DNA from: Candidatus Nanopelagicales bacterium
GTDB lineage: Bacteria > Actinomycetota > Actinomycetes > S36-B12 > CAIYMF01
DNA: 64,000 nucleotides
Assembly (NCBI GenBank): GCA_017848795.1
Contig: JAFIHG010000014.1
Coordinates: 34,396-98,395 of the forward strand
Reading direction: 5' to 3'
The position numbers were made by a program, and so were the translations under genes. The stretch's first letter is position 1; each line of letters starts with the position of its first letter. Below the pieces are notes generated by a model. The model had not been told where the DNA came from. It ran no database searches and saw only the letters and a program-made list of their open reading frames with translations. Positions 56,097 through 64,000 of the stretch are shown here, piece after piece.

Positions 56097-58958
56097 GTGC
56101 TGCTACTCATCGCCGCACAGCTGGTGGCCGCGCTTCTGGCCCCGGCACTGGTGCGGTGGTGGGGTCCCCGCGCGTTCTTCGCGCTCGCCCTGGTCCCGGC
56201 CGCGACGTTCGGCTGGTTGCTCGCCGCGCTGCCGCGGCTCACCGCGGAGGGGGCGGTCCGCGAGCAGGTCGGGTGGATCCCGACGCTGCGCCTCGACCTG
56301 GACCTGCGTATCGACGCGCTCGCCGCGCTCATGGCGTTGCTGGTCACCGGCGTGGGCGCGCTGATCCTGCTCTACAGCCGCTGGTACTTCGCTGACGAGC
56401 GCGAGGGCCTGGGCCGCTACGCGTTCTCGTTCATGGCGTTCGCAGGTGCCATGCTCGGGTTGGTCGTGTCCGACAACGTGCTGCTGCTGTACGTGTTCTG
56501 GGAACTCACCACGATCTTCTCGTACCTGCTGATCGCCCAGTACTACGACGTACGCAGCAGCCGCCGCGCGGCCCTGCAGGCGCTGATCGTCACCACCTTC
56601 GGCGGGCTGGCGATGCTCGTCGGGTTCGTGCTGCTCGGCGCGGTGAGCGGCAGCTACCAGTTGTCGTACCTGGTCGCCCACCCGCCGCAGGGCGGGGTCG
56701 CCGTCGCGGCCGCGGTCCTGCTGCTGCTCGGTGTGCTGAGCAAGTCGGCCATCGTGCCGCTGCACTTCTGGCTGCCGTCGGCGATGGCGGCGCCGACCCC
56801 GGTCAGCGCGTACCTGCACGCCGCCGCGATGGTGAAGGCGGGCATCTACCTGATCGCCCGGATGAACCCGCAGTTCGCGGCGCTCCCGGTGTGGCGCTGG
56901 TCGCTGCTCGTCCTCGGCGCCGCGGGCCTGCTGGTGGGCGCATGGAAGGCGCTGCGGCAGGCGGACCTGAAGCTGCTGCTCGCGTACGGCACCGTCAGCC
57001 AGCTCGGGTTCATGGCGTTCAGCTTCGGGATCGGCACCCCGCAGGCCGCGCTCGCCGGGGTGCTGCTGATCGTGGCGCACGCGCTGTACAAGTCGACGAC
57101 GTTCCTGGTGGTCGGCGCGATCGACCACGCCACCGGCACCCGTGACCTGCGCCTGCTGTCCGGGCTCGGGCGGCGCGCGCCGCTGCTCGCGCTGGCCGCC
57201 GCGCTCGGCATCGCCTCCATGATCGGCGTGCCGCCGCTGCTGGGGTTCGTCGCCAAGGACGCCGTGTACGAGGCCGCCCGCGGCACCCTGCCGGCCGGCC
57301 CCGGCCCGGTCGTACTGGTGGCGGTGACGTTCCTCGGTGCGGTGCTCACCGTGGCGTACGGGGTGCGGTTCTGGTGGGGCGCGTTCGCGACGTGGGACCC
57401 GGACCGTCCCGAGGCGGACCGCGCCCGGCCCACCCACGCCGTCGGCCGCGGCATCGTCGCGGCGCCGCTGCTGCTCGCCCTCGCCGGGCTGGGCGCGGGG
57501 CTGACGCTGCCGTGGCTTGGGCCCGCGCTCGCGCGCGCCGCCGGTACGCCGGAGCTGGAGGTCGGGCTCTGGCACGGGATCGGGCTGCCGCTGCTCGCCT
57601 CGCTCGCCGGGCTGCTCGGCGGCGCCGTGCTGGTCGTCGCCCTGCGCCGCCGCGGGGCCGTACGCGCGCTCGTACCCGAGCACCTGGAGGCGCAGGCGCA
57701 GTACCGGCGCCTGATGCGCGGCCTGGACCGGGTGGCCGGCGAGGTCACCGGGGCCACCCAGCGCGGGTCGCTGCCCTTCTACCTCGGCGCCGCGCTCGTG
57801 GTGCTGGCCGCGCTGCTGCTGTGGGTGCTGCTGGCCGGCGGCCGCCCGGCGCTGCCCGGCGGTTGGGAACCGTGGGACAGCCCGGCCGAGGCCTGGGTCG
57901 CGGTGCTCACCGTCATCGCGGTCGTGGCCGCCGCGCGGTCGCGCCAACGGCTCGCCGCGGTGCTGCTCGTCGGGGTCAGCGGGTACGCGATGGTGGCCAT
58001 CTTCGTGATGCGCGGCGCACCCGACCTGGCCCTCACGCAGGCCCTGGTCGAGACCTGCACCCTCGTCGCGTTCGTCCTGGTGCTGCGCAAGCTGCCCAAG
58101 ACCATCCGCCACCGCCACTCCGGGCGGCAACGGGCCCGCCGGCTGCTCATCGCCATCCCCCTGGGCGTGCTCGTCGCGGTCGGTGGAGCGGTCGCGCTCG
58201 GCATGCGTACCGCCCCCGCGATCTCCGAGCGCTTCCCCGGCCCGGTGTACGACTTCGGCGGCGGACGCAACATCGTCAACGTGATCCTCGTCGACCTGCG
58301 CGCGTGGGACACCTTCGGCGAGATCTCCGTGCTGCTCGCCGCCGCGACCGGCGTCGCGAGCCTGGTGTTCCTGCGCCGGCCCACCGGCTCGCCGCCGCAG
58401 CTGGACCAGAACGCCCGCCGCCGTACGGCACTTCCGGCCCAGCACCGCACCTTCCTGCGCGGCGGGCTGGCGGTCGCGGCCGAGAACCGGTCCGTGGTGC
58501 TCGAGCTCGCCACCCGGGTGCTGTTCCCGACGATGATCGTGCTGTCGGTGTACCTGCTGTTCGCCGGTCACAACGTGCCCGGTGGTGGGTTCACCGGTGG
58601 GCTGGTCGCGGGCCTCGCGCTGGTGGTGCGCTACCTCGCCGCCGGGCGGTACGAGCTCGGGGAGGCCGCGCCCATCGACGCCGGGCTGGTCCTCGGGCTG
58701 GGCCTGCTGTTCGCCGGCGGCACCGGGGCCGCCGCGCTGCTCACCGGCGGCGCCGTGCTGCAGAGCACCATCTGGACCGCGACGCTGCCGCTGTTCGGCG
58801 ACGTGAAGTTGGTCTCCGCGCTGTTCTTCGACATCGGGGTCTACCTGGTGGTCGTCGGCCTGGTGCTCGACATCCTGCGCAGCCTCGGCGCCGAGCTCGA
58901 CCGGCGCGAGGAGTCCGCCGGCGCAGCGCCGAATGCGGGTGGGGAGCCGGCGCGATGA
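56097..58958 (+). CDS. mrpA: Na+/H+ antiporter Mrp subunits A and B, fused
   Basis: About 953 residues from GTG 56097, with GGAG 5-8 nt upstream; GTG 56076 is an alternative. The N-terminal 750 residues are MrpA, related to complex I NuoL, with conserved LLYVFWELTTIFSYLLI and KSAIVPLHFWLPSAMAAPTPVSAYLHAAAMVKAGIY. A DUF4040 segment (TQALVETCTLVAFVLVLR) follows. The last 160 residues are MrpB (FPTMIVLSVYLLFAGHNVPGGGFTGGLVAGLALVVRYLA). It forms the large membrane subunit of a multi-subunit antiporter for sodium and pH homeostasis. The next gene starts within its stop (ATGA). Confidence 0.95.
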   Translation: MLLLIAAQLVAALLAPALVRWWGPRAFFALALVPAATFGWLLAALPRLTAEGAVREQVGWIPTLRLDLDLRIDALAALMALLVTGVGALILLYSRWYFADEREGLGRYAFSFMAFAGAMLGLVVSDNVLLLYVFWELTTIFSYLLIAQYYDVRSSRRAALQALIVTTFGGLAMLVGFVLLGAVSGSYQLSYLVAHPPQGGVAVAAAVLLLLGVLSKSAIVPLHFWLPSAMAAPTPVSAYLHAAAMVKAGIYLIARMNPQFAALPVWRWSLLVLGAAGLLVGAWKALRQADLKLLLAYGTVSQLGFMAFSFGIGTPQAALAGVLLIVAHALYKSTTFLVVGAIDHATGTRDLRLLSGLGRRAPLLALAAALGIASMIGVPPLLGFVAKDAVYEAARGTLPAGPGPVVLVAVTFLGAVLTVAYGVRFWWGAFATWDPDRPEADRARPTHAVGRGIVAAPLLLALAGLGAGLTLPWLGPALARAAGTPELEVGLWHGIGLPLLASLAGLLGGAVLVVALRRRGAVRALVPEHLEAQAQYRRLMRGLDRVAGEVTGATQRGSLPFYLGAALVVLAALLLWVLLAGGRPALPGGWEPWDSPAEAWVAVLTVIAVVAAARSRQRLAAVLLVGVSGYAMVAIFVMRGAPDLALTQALVETCTLVAFVLVLRKLPKTIRHRHSGRQRARRLLIAIPLGVLVAVGGAVALGMRTAPAISERFPGPVYDFGGGRNIVNVILVDLRAWDTFGEISVLLAAATGVASLVFLRRPTGSPPQLDQNARRRTALPAQHRTFLRGGLAVAAENRSVVLELATRVLFPTMIVLSVYLLFAGHNVPGGGFTGGLVAGLALVVRYLAAGRYELGEAAPIDAGLVLGLGLLFAGGTGAAALLTGGAVLQSTIWTATLPLFGDVKLVSALFFDIGVYLVVVGLVLDILRSLGAELDRREESAGAAPNAGGEPAR

Positions 58959-59446
58959 CCGTCGACCTCACCCTCGTCGCGCTGACCGCGGTGCTGTACG
59001 TCGCCGGGTTCTACCTGCTGCTGGACCGCAGCCTGACCCGGCTGCTGCTCGGCGTCGTACTGCTGGGCAACGCCACGAACCTGCTGCTGCTCTCGGCCGG
59101 CGGGCCCGGCGGTTTCGCCCCGGTCATCGGCATCGCGCCGCTCGCGCAGATGTCCGACCCGCTGGTGCAGGCCATGATCCTCACCGCGATCGTCATCACG
59201 CTCGGGCTCGTCGCCTTCGTACTCGCCCTGATCCACCGCAACTTCGAGCTCGGGCAGGAGGAACCCGAGCCGGGCGTGACCGTCGAGGAGCTCGACGAGG
59301 TCGTCGACGACGAGGACGACGTACGCATCGCGCTGCTGGCCGGGCAGGCCGACACCGACGACGACGACGAACGCGACGAGCCGGACGACTTCGACCTGCT
59401 CGACCACGGCGGTCCCGCCGCGCCTCCCGCGGAGCGTGCGCCGTGA
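58955..59446 (+). CDS. mrpC: Na+/H+ antiporter subunit MrpC
   Basis: 163 residues from ATG 58955, overlapping mrpA by 4 nt. Three membrane helices with LLLGVVLLGNATNLLLLSAGG and DPLVQAMILTAIVITLGLVAFVLALIHR, the NuoK-like signature of MrpC. A long acidic tail of about 50 residues (TVEELDEVVDDEDDVRIALL and a run of Asp/Glu) goes beyond the usual 110-120 residues. It occupies the small hydrophobic position of the antiporter. Confidence 0.95.
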   Translation: MTVDLTLVALTAVLYVAGFYLLLDRSLTRLLLGVVLLGNATNLLLLSAGGPGGFAPVIGIAPLAQMSDPLVQAMILTAIVITLGLVAFVLALIHRNFELGQEEPEPGVTVEELDEVVDDEDDVRIALLAGQADTDDDDERDEPDDFDLLDHGGPAAPPAERAP

Positions 59447-61014
59447 TCCGCGTACTGGCACCGCTGCCGGTGCTGCTGCCGCTGCTCGCCGCCGGGCTGA
59501 CGCTGGTGCTCGGGCGCTTCCCGCGCCTGCAGCGCACCGTCGCGGTCGCCGTGCTCGGCGCGGTCCTCGGAATCTCCGTGGTACTGCTGGTGAATGCCAA
59601 CGCCTCCGCGCTGGGGGCCGAGGCCACGACGGTCGGCGGCTGGCCGGCCGAGCTGGGGATCTCGCTGGTCGTGGACCGGCTCTCCGCGGTCATGCTCGTC
59701 GTCGGCACCACGGTCACCTTCGGGGTGTTGCTGTACGCCATCGGGCAGGGCTCCGCGGACGCCCGCGAGGGCGACCCGCCACCGGTGTCGATCTTCTACC
59801 CGACGTACCTGGTGCTGACCGCCGGAGTCTGCAACGCGTTCCTGGCGGCCGACCTTTTCAACCTGTTCGTCGGCTTCGAGGTGCTGCTCGCCGCGAGCTA
59901 CGTGCTGCTCACCCTCGGCGGTACCGGGCCCCGGATCCGCGCCGGGGTGACGTACGTCGTCATGAGCCTGCTCTCTTCGACGATCTTCCTGATCGGCATC
60001 GGGTTCACGTACGCCGCGACCGGCACCCTCAACCTGGCCCAGCTCGCCGAGCGGATCGGGGCGCTTCCGGAGGCGACGCAGACCCTGCTGCAGGTCGCGC
60101 TGCTCGTCGCCTTCGGCATCAAGGCGGCGGTGTTCCCGCTCTCGGCGTGGCTCCCCGACTCGTACCCGACGGCGCCCACGCCGATCACCGCGGTGTTCGC
60201 GGGACTGCTGACCAAGGTCGGCGTGTACGCGATCATCCGGGTGCAGACGCTGCTGTTCCCCTCCGGTGCCCTGGACGGGCTGCTGCTGTGGACCGCGCTC
60301 GCCACCATGCTGGTCGGCATCCTCGGCGCGATCGCGCAGACCGACCTCAAGCGGATGCTGTCCTTCACCCTGGTAAGCCACATCGGCTACATGGTCTTCG
60401 GCATCGGCCTGGCGACCACCGCGGGGTTCGCGGGCGCGATCTTCTATGTGGCGCACCACATTCTCATCCAGACCACGCTGTTCCTGGCCGCCGGGCTCGT
60501 CGAGTTCGGCGCGGGCAGCACACTGATCTCCCGGCTCGGCGGTCTCGCGCGGGTGGCACCGGTCATCGCGGTGCTGTTCTTCGTACCGGCGATGAACCTC
60601 GCGGGCATCCCGCCGCTGTCGGGGTTCATCGGCAAGCTCGGGCTGCTCGAGGCCGGCGCGCAGGTCGGCTCGCCGCTTGCGTGGGCGCTCGTGGGCGGCA
60701 GCGTGCTGACCAGCCTGCTGACCCTGTACGCGGTCGCCAAGGTCTGGAACCGCGCGTTCTGGCACCCGGTCGAGAACGACGACGCGCCCGAGTCCGAGCC
60801 CGGGCCGATGCGCAGCCAGGTACGGCTGATGGTGGGCGCGACAGCCGGATTCACCGTTGTCACGTTGGGTCTCACGGTGTTCGCCGGGCCGCTGTACGGG
60901 CTGGCCGACCGCGCCGCGCAGGACCTGCTCGCCCGCCGGCCGTACGTCGACGCCGTACTCCACCAGCCCGCGCCCGCCGGCCCGGTCGCCGCCCCGGTGG
61001 GAGGTGCGCCGTGA
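59443..61014 (+). CDS. mrpD: Na+/H+ antiporter subunit MrpD
   Basis: 523 residues from GTG 59443, overlapping mrpC by 4 nt. Fourteen or so helices of the NuoM/N type; DLFNLFVGFEVLLAASYVLLTLGG, KAAVFPLSAWLPDSYPTAPTPITAVFAGLLTKVGVYAIIR and TDLKRMLSFTLVSHIGYMVFGIGL carry the conserved Glu and Lys residues of the proton path. It is one of the two antiporter-like subunits of the complex. Confidence 0.96.
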   Translation: MIRVLAPLPVLLPLLAAGLTLVLGRFPRLQRTVAVAVLGAVLGISVVLLVNANASALGAEATTVGGWPAELGISLVVDRLSAVMLVVGTTVTFGVLLYAIGQGSADAREGDPPPVSIFYPTYLVLTAGVCNAFLAADLFNLFVGFEVLLAASYVLLTLGGTGPRIRAGVTYVVMSLLSSTIFLIGIGFTYAATGTLNLAQLAERIGALPEATQTLLQVALLVAFGIKAAVFPLSAWLPDSYPTAPTPITAVFAGLLTKVGVYAIIRVQTLLFPSGALDGLLLWTALATMLVGILGAIAQTDLKRMLSFTLVSHIGYMVFGIGLATTAGFAGAIFYVAHHILIQTTLFLAAGLVEFGAGSTLISRLGGLARVAPVIAVLFFVPAMNLAGIPPLSGFIGKLGLLEAGAQVGSPLAWALVGGSVLTSLLTLYAVAKVWNRAFWHPVENDDAPESEPGPMRSQVRLMVGATAGFTVVTLGLTVFAGPLYGLADRAAQDLLARRPYVDAVLHQPAPAGPVAAPVGGAP

Positions 61015-61562
61015 GCCCGCAGCGCCCGAACCGGTGCTGGGTCGTCGTACGCACGACCATCGCGCTCGGCTGGCTGCTCGTCGTCTGGGTCATGCTGTGG
61101 GGGACCTGGAGCGTGGGCACGGTGCTGTCCGGCCTGCTCGTGGTGTTCGGGATCGCCGTGGTGCTGCCGCTGCCGCGGGTCGACGTGCGCTGGCGGATCC
61201 GGCCGTTGCGGTTCGCCGTACTGGTGGGCGCCTTCCTGCGCGACCTCGTCGTGTCCAGCGTGCAGGTCGCCTGGCTCGGGATCCGGCCCGGGCCGCCGCC
61301 GAACAGCGCCGTCATCGGCATACGGCTGCGCAGCTCCTCGGACCTCGTGCTGACCGTCGTGGCCGAGCTGCTCACGCTCGTACCCGGCAGCGTCGTGATC
61401 GAGGTGTCGCAGACCGAGCACTCGCTCTACGCGCACGTCCTCGACATCGACGACACGCAGCAGGTCGAGGAGTTCCGCGAACGGGTCCGCGAGCTCGAGG
61501 AACGCGTCACCCGGGCGCTCGGGACAGAAGCGGACGTACGAGCCCTCTCGGAGGTGCCGTGA
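61011..61562 (+). CDS. mrpE: Na+/H+ antiporter subunit MrpE
   Basis: 183 residues from GTG 61011, overlapping mrpD by 4 nt. LPLPRVDVRWRIRPLRFAVLVGAFLRDLVVSSVQVAW and LTLVPGSVVIEVSQTEHSLYAHVLDID are typical MrpE blocks. The N-terminal helices anchor a cytoplasmic domain; the C-terminus is helical (EEFRERVRELEERVTRAL). It is needed for assembly of the complex in studied bacteria. Confidence 0.94.
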   Translation: MSPQRPNRCWVVVRTTIALGWLLVVWVMLWGTWSVGTVLSGLLVVFGIAVVLPLPRVDVRWRIRPLRFAVLVGAFLRDLVVSSVQVAWLGIRPGPPPNSAVIGIRLRSSSDLVLTVVAELLTLVPGSVVIEVSQTEHSLYAHVLDIDDTQQVEEFRERVRELEERVTRALGTEADVRALSEVP

Positions 61563-61583
61563 AGAAGCGAGAAGCGGGCCGGT

Positions 61584-61643
61584 GTGTGGCGGGGTGGTGC
61601 CCGGGGCGTCGGGGTGTGGCGGGGTCGCGCCCGGGGTGCCGGG
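61584..61643 (+). repeat. Two 30-bp direct repeats between mrpE and mrpF
   Basis: GTGTGGCGGGGT followed by GCCCGGGG occurs at 61584-61613 and again at 61614-61643, inside a 118-bp spacer that breaks the otherwise overlapping operon. It has no similarity to the palindrome arrays beyond GC richness. Confidence 0.75.
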
Positions 61644-61680
61644 GTTGCCGGGCAGCCGCTGCGGATGGGCTCGGGGACGC

Positions 61681-61941
61681 ATGAACGTCGTGCTCGCCGT
61701 CACCATCGCCCTGCTCGGCGCCGCCGGGCTGCTGACCGTGATCCGCCTGGTACGCGGACCGTCCGCGCTGGACCGGGTCGTCGCACTGGACGCGCTGCTC
61801 GCGATCCTGACCTGCTCGGTGGCGACCGCGGCGGGGTACGCGCTGTACGCGATCGACGTACCGGTCGTCGTGGTGGTCTCGCTCATGGGCTTCATCGGCT
61901 CGACCTCAGTCGCGCGGCTGTTCCTGCAGGAGCGCGAATGA
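61681..61941 (+). CDS. mrpF: Na+/H+ antiporter subunit MrpF
   Basis: 86 residues from ATG 61681 (MNVVLAVTIALLGAAGLLTVIRLVRGPSALDRVVALDALLAI). Three helices and the RLVRGPSALDRVVALD loop are the MrpF signature. An open frame continues upstream through the 30-bp repeats, but that part is not MrpF-like. It is the only mrp gene not overlapping its upstream neighbour. Confidence 0.94.
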   Translation: MNVVLAVTIALLGAAGLLTVIRLVRGPSALDRVVALDALLAILTCSVATAAGYALYAIDVPVVVVVSLMGFIGSTSVARLFLQERE

Positions 61942-62282
61942 CCGCGCAGTTGTTGGAGATCCTGTCGGCGGTGCTGCTGCTGTCCGGCGGGGCGCTCACC
62001 CTCGCCGCCGCAGTCGGCCTGATCCGCTTCCCCGACGTACTCGCCCGGATGCACGCCGCCACCAAACCGCAGGTGCTCGGGCTGCTGCTCGTACTCGCCG
62101 GGGTCGGCATCCAGCTGCGCGACAACGTCGACGTCTGGATGCTCGTACTGGCAGGGCTCTTCCAGCTGCTGACCGCACCGGTCTCGGCGCACCTGGTGGG
62201 GCGGCTGGCGTACCGCACCCGCCACTCGCGGCGTGACCAGCTCACCGTCGACGAGCTCGAACGCGACGCTCCGGGGGCATGA
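61938..62282 (+). CDS. mrpG: Na+/H+ antiporter subunit MrpG
   Basis: 114 residues from ATG 61938, overlapping mrpF by 4 nt. Three helices; LTLAAAVGLIRFPDVLARMHAATKPQVLGLLLVLAGV is the family hallmark. It completes the set A(B)CDEFG. The stop at 62282 is followed after about 30 bp by array F. Confidence 0.95.
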   Translation: MTAQLLEILSAVLLLSGGALTLAAAVGLIRFPDVLARMHAATKPQVLGLLLVLAGVGIQLRDNVDVWMLVLAGLFQLLTAPVSAHLVGRLAYRTRHSRRDQLTVDELERDAPGA

Positions 62283-62313
62283 GAGCCAGATCGGCTCGGC
62301 GGCCTTGTCAGCT

Positions 62314-62911
62314 TGGCGGGCGTACGCGCGGTTGGCGGGTGTACGCGCGGTATAACCCGCGCTCACCCGCCATTCCGGGCGCGCTTCGTGGGTGGCGGGC
62401 GTACGTGGGGTATGGCTCGCGCTGACCCGCCATCGCGTTGCGCCACTTCGGTTGGCGGCCGTACGCGGGGCGTAGCCTGCGCTGACCCGCCAGTCTGGTC
62501 CCGTTTCCGGGATGGCGGGCGTACGTGCGGTATAGCCCGCGCTCACCCGCCATTCCGTGTGCGCTTCGTAGGTGGCGGGCGTACGTGGGGTATAGCTCGC
62601 GCTGACCCGCCATCGTGTTGCGCCACTTCGGTTGGCGGGCGTACGCGCGGTATAGCCCGCGCTCACCCGCCATCGCGGACGCGCTTCATGGGTGGCGGGC
62701 GTACGTGGGGCACGGCTCGCGCTGACCCGCCACCGCGTTGCGCCACTTCGGGTGGCGGGCGTACGCGGGGTATAACCTGCGCTGACCCGCCAACCTGAGC
62801 GGGCCTCGGGGTGGCGGGCGTACGTGGGGCACGGCTCGCGCTGACCCGCCATCGCGTTACGCCACTTCGGTTGGCGGGCGTACGCGGGGTATGGCTCGCG
62901 CTGACCTGCCA
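62314..62911. repeat. Palindrome array F (10 units, alternating linkers)
   Basis: A half-unit at 62314 is followed by units at 62333, 62393, 62453, 62513, 62573, 62633, 62693, 62753, 62812 and 62872. Arm order is TGGCGGGCGTACG, GGTATAGC, then GCTSACCCGCCA. Linkers alternate between a GCGCTTCGTGGG type and a CGTTGCGCCACTTCGG type, a higher-order pattern. It lies between mrpG and the DUF559-like gene. Confidence 0.95.
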
Positions 62912-62971
62912 TTGAAGGTCGTCCACAGGATGTACGGGTACACGCCAATCCACAGATCGCGCGTTCCAGCG

Positions 62972-62999
62972 TTGACAGTCCTTGCGAAGCAACAAGGAT
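62972..62999 (+). promoter_or_regulatory. Promoter of the DUF559-like gene
   Basis: TTGACA (62972-62977) and AAGGAT (62994-62999) are 16 bp apart. The -10 is 8 nt before the ATG, so a leaderless transcript is likely. Two TCCACAG motifs lie 20-50 nt upstream. Confidence 0.6.
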
Positions 63000-63007
63000 C
63001 GCCGGTC

Positions 63008-63991
63008 ATGAGCGGACGTGCGGATGCGATCGAGTCGGTACCGGGTCTGCGCGAGCTGGTACGTCGGCAGGCGTGGCTGGCGCGCCGCGACCAGCTCGCC
63101 GGACTCGGGGTCGGACGCCACCACGTCGCTGCCCAACTCGCCGCCCGGCGCTGGCGGGAGGTCGCACCGACGGTGCTCGCGCTGACCACCGGCTGGCTCA
63201 CTCCGCAGCAGCAGCGCTGGCTCGCGGTGCTGAACGTCGCGGGGCCGGCGTGGATCTCCGGGCTGACCGGGCTGGAGGTGCATGGCCTGCAGGGGTGGTC
63301 GCGGGCGTACGTCGCGGCGCTCGTCACGCACGGTTGCCATCCGCCGCGTCTGCCGCGTATCCAGTACCACGAGAGTCGCCGGCCGCCGGGGGAGCCGCCC
63401 GAGCTCTCCGCGGGTCTGCCGCTCGCGCCGCCCGCGCGCTGCGCCGTCGACGCCGCGGGCTGGGAGCAGAGTGCGCGTACCGCGCAGGGGTTGCTGATCG
63501 CGGTCGTGCAGCAACGGGTAGCGACCGTTGGGGACCTGCGGGAGGCGGTCGCCGCGACGGGACGACTGCGCCACCGGCGCGCGCTGGTCGCGGCGCTCGC
63601 GGACGCCGACGCCGGTTCGGAGTCGCTCGCCGAGGTCGACGTCGCCGCGCTGGTACGTACCGCGGGGCTGCCCGAGCCGCGGCGCCAAGAGCCGGGGATC
63701 GACGGGCTCGGCGGCCGCCGGCGCCGTGATCTGGAGGTCGATCTGCCGGACGGAACGGTACTGGTGATCCAGGTCGACGGCACCGCGCACTTTGCGCCAC
63801 AGGCGATCTGGGACGACCAACTCAACGACGCCGGCGCGGCTGCGACCGGCAAGCTCGTACTGCGGGTGCCGGTCGCGGTGGCGCGCACGGATCCGGGGCA
63901 GGTCATCGCATCTCTCGTACGCATCCGCCGCGAGGCCGAGCGCCGCGCCATGGCAACCCCACTTCGGGTGGCGGGCCTGCGCGGGCTATAG
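63008..63991 (+). CDS. AbiEi-like/DUF559 nuclease-fold protein
   Basis: 327 residues from ATG 63008. The N-terminal part (LRELVRRQAWLARRDQLAGLGVGRHHVAAQLAARRWREVAPTVLAL) is a winged-helix region like AbiEi-type antitoxin domains. The C-terminal 110 residues (RRRRDLEVDLPDGTVLVIQVDGTAHF, then WDDQLNDAGAAATGKLVLRVPV) resemble DUF559, a Vsr-related endonuclease fold. The acidic residues of LEVDL and IQVDG could bind metal. Such genes are numerous in actinobacteria and have no proven role. The last residues VAGLRGL and the TAG stop are encoded by a palindrome unit; array F is 97 nt upstream, so arrays bracket the gene. Confidence 0.75.
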   Translation: MSGRADAIESVPGLRELVRRQAWLARRDQLAGLGVGRHHVAAQLAARRWREVAPTVLALTTGWLTPQQQRWLAVLNVAGPAWISGLTGLEVHGLQGWSRAYVAALVTHGCHPPRLPRIQYHESRRPPGEPPELSAGLPLAPPARCAVDAAGWEQSARTAQGLLIAVVQQRVATVGDLREAVAATGRLRHRRALVAALADADAGSESLAEVDVAALVRTAGLPEPRRQEPGIDGLGGRRRRDLEVDLPDGTVLVIQVDGTAHFAPQAIWDDQLNDAGAAATGKLVLRVPVAVARTDPGQVIASLVRIRREAERRAMATPLRVAGLRGL

Positions 63992-64000
63992 CCCGCGCAG
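63969..64000. repeat. Palindrome array G (first unit, runs off the right edge)
   Basis: TGGCGGGCCTGCGCGGGCTA starts a unit of the array family; the TATAG centre includes the TAG stop of the DUF559-like gene. The array presumably continues beyond the window. Confidence 0.85.

Noticed and set aside
49111..62911. The arrays as CRISPR arrays (40-bp repeat plus 20-bp spacers).
   Set aside because: The 'spacers' are near-identical within an array instead of unique, the repeat is a full palindrome with variable bases, there are no cas genes, and arrays occur in both orientations at seven sites.

Overview
The window is high-GC (roughly 70-75% by eye), gene-dense DNA with strongly GC-ending codons. 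The content points to a free-living actinomycete: DUF3263 plus a LytR_C membrane protein, a stand-alone CIRCE-controlled groEL, IdeR, DevR/DevS, an XPB-type helicase, a long cold-shock protein, DUF2530/DUF3027/DUF2786 proteins, an AfsR-like regulator and a probable 10-methyl fatty-acid pair. Many genes appear leaderless, with a -10 hexamer 5-8 nt before the start codon. I cannot name the genus.

Layout. 0-8 kb: 5' end of kynureninase, a secreted NlpC/P60 peptidase, tRNA-Thr(TGT), a cupin, DUF3263 and LytR_C genes, then a SAM-I riboswitch heading a threonine-synthase-like gene and a MoaD/ThiS-like sulfur carrier (probably a homocysteine-forming pair), an acidic DUF5709-like protein, and groEL behind two CIRCE operators. 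8-25 kb: DUF2786, LLM oxidoreductase, heme-binding beta-barrel, a DrrAB-type exporter facing an AfsR-like regulator, MOSC protein, MFS pump, XPB helicase and its helicase-associated partner, cold-shock protein, DUF3027, DUF2530, a 32-residue membrane peptide and a maleylpyruvate-isomerase-family enzyme. 25-36 kb: secreted propeller-like protein, serC, citA, pdxH, secreted protein, MFS, IdeR-type regulator and the tmsA/tmsB-like pair. 36-42 kb: five-gene oligopeptide ABC importer. 42-54 kb: VOC proteins, tRNA-Arg(CCT), secreted 5'-nucleotidase, universal stress protein with a DevR-box-like site, devR and convergent devS, Ski2-like helicase. 54-64 kb: a possible structured RNA, the mrp(AB)CDEFG Na+/H+ antiporter operon and a DUF559/AbiEi-like gene.

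The most unusual feature is repetitive DNA. About 60 copies of a roughly 40-bp palindrome with a conserved TATA centre, set at a 60-bp period, form seven intergenic arrays (A-G; about 25.98, 42.07, 49.11, 54.40, 55.11, 62.33 and 63.97 kb), close to 6% of the window. The palindrome is shared between arrays but the roughly 20-bp linker is array-specific, so each array seems to have grown in place. Some units supply the stop codon of the neighbouring gene, and the DUF559-like gene has an array on each side. Three other intergenic families are present: four copies of a hairpin with 29-31-nt arms (one with a paired compensatory change), a composite TCGA-rich inverted repeat, and a TGATCA-ended palindrome.
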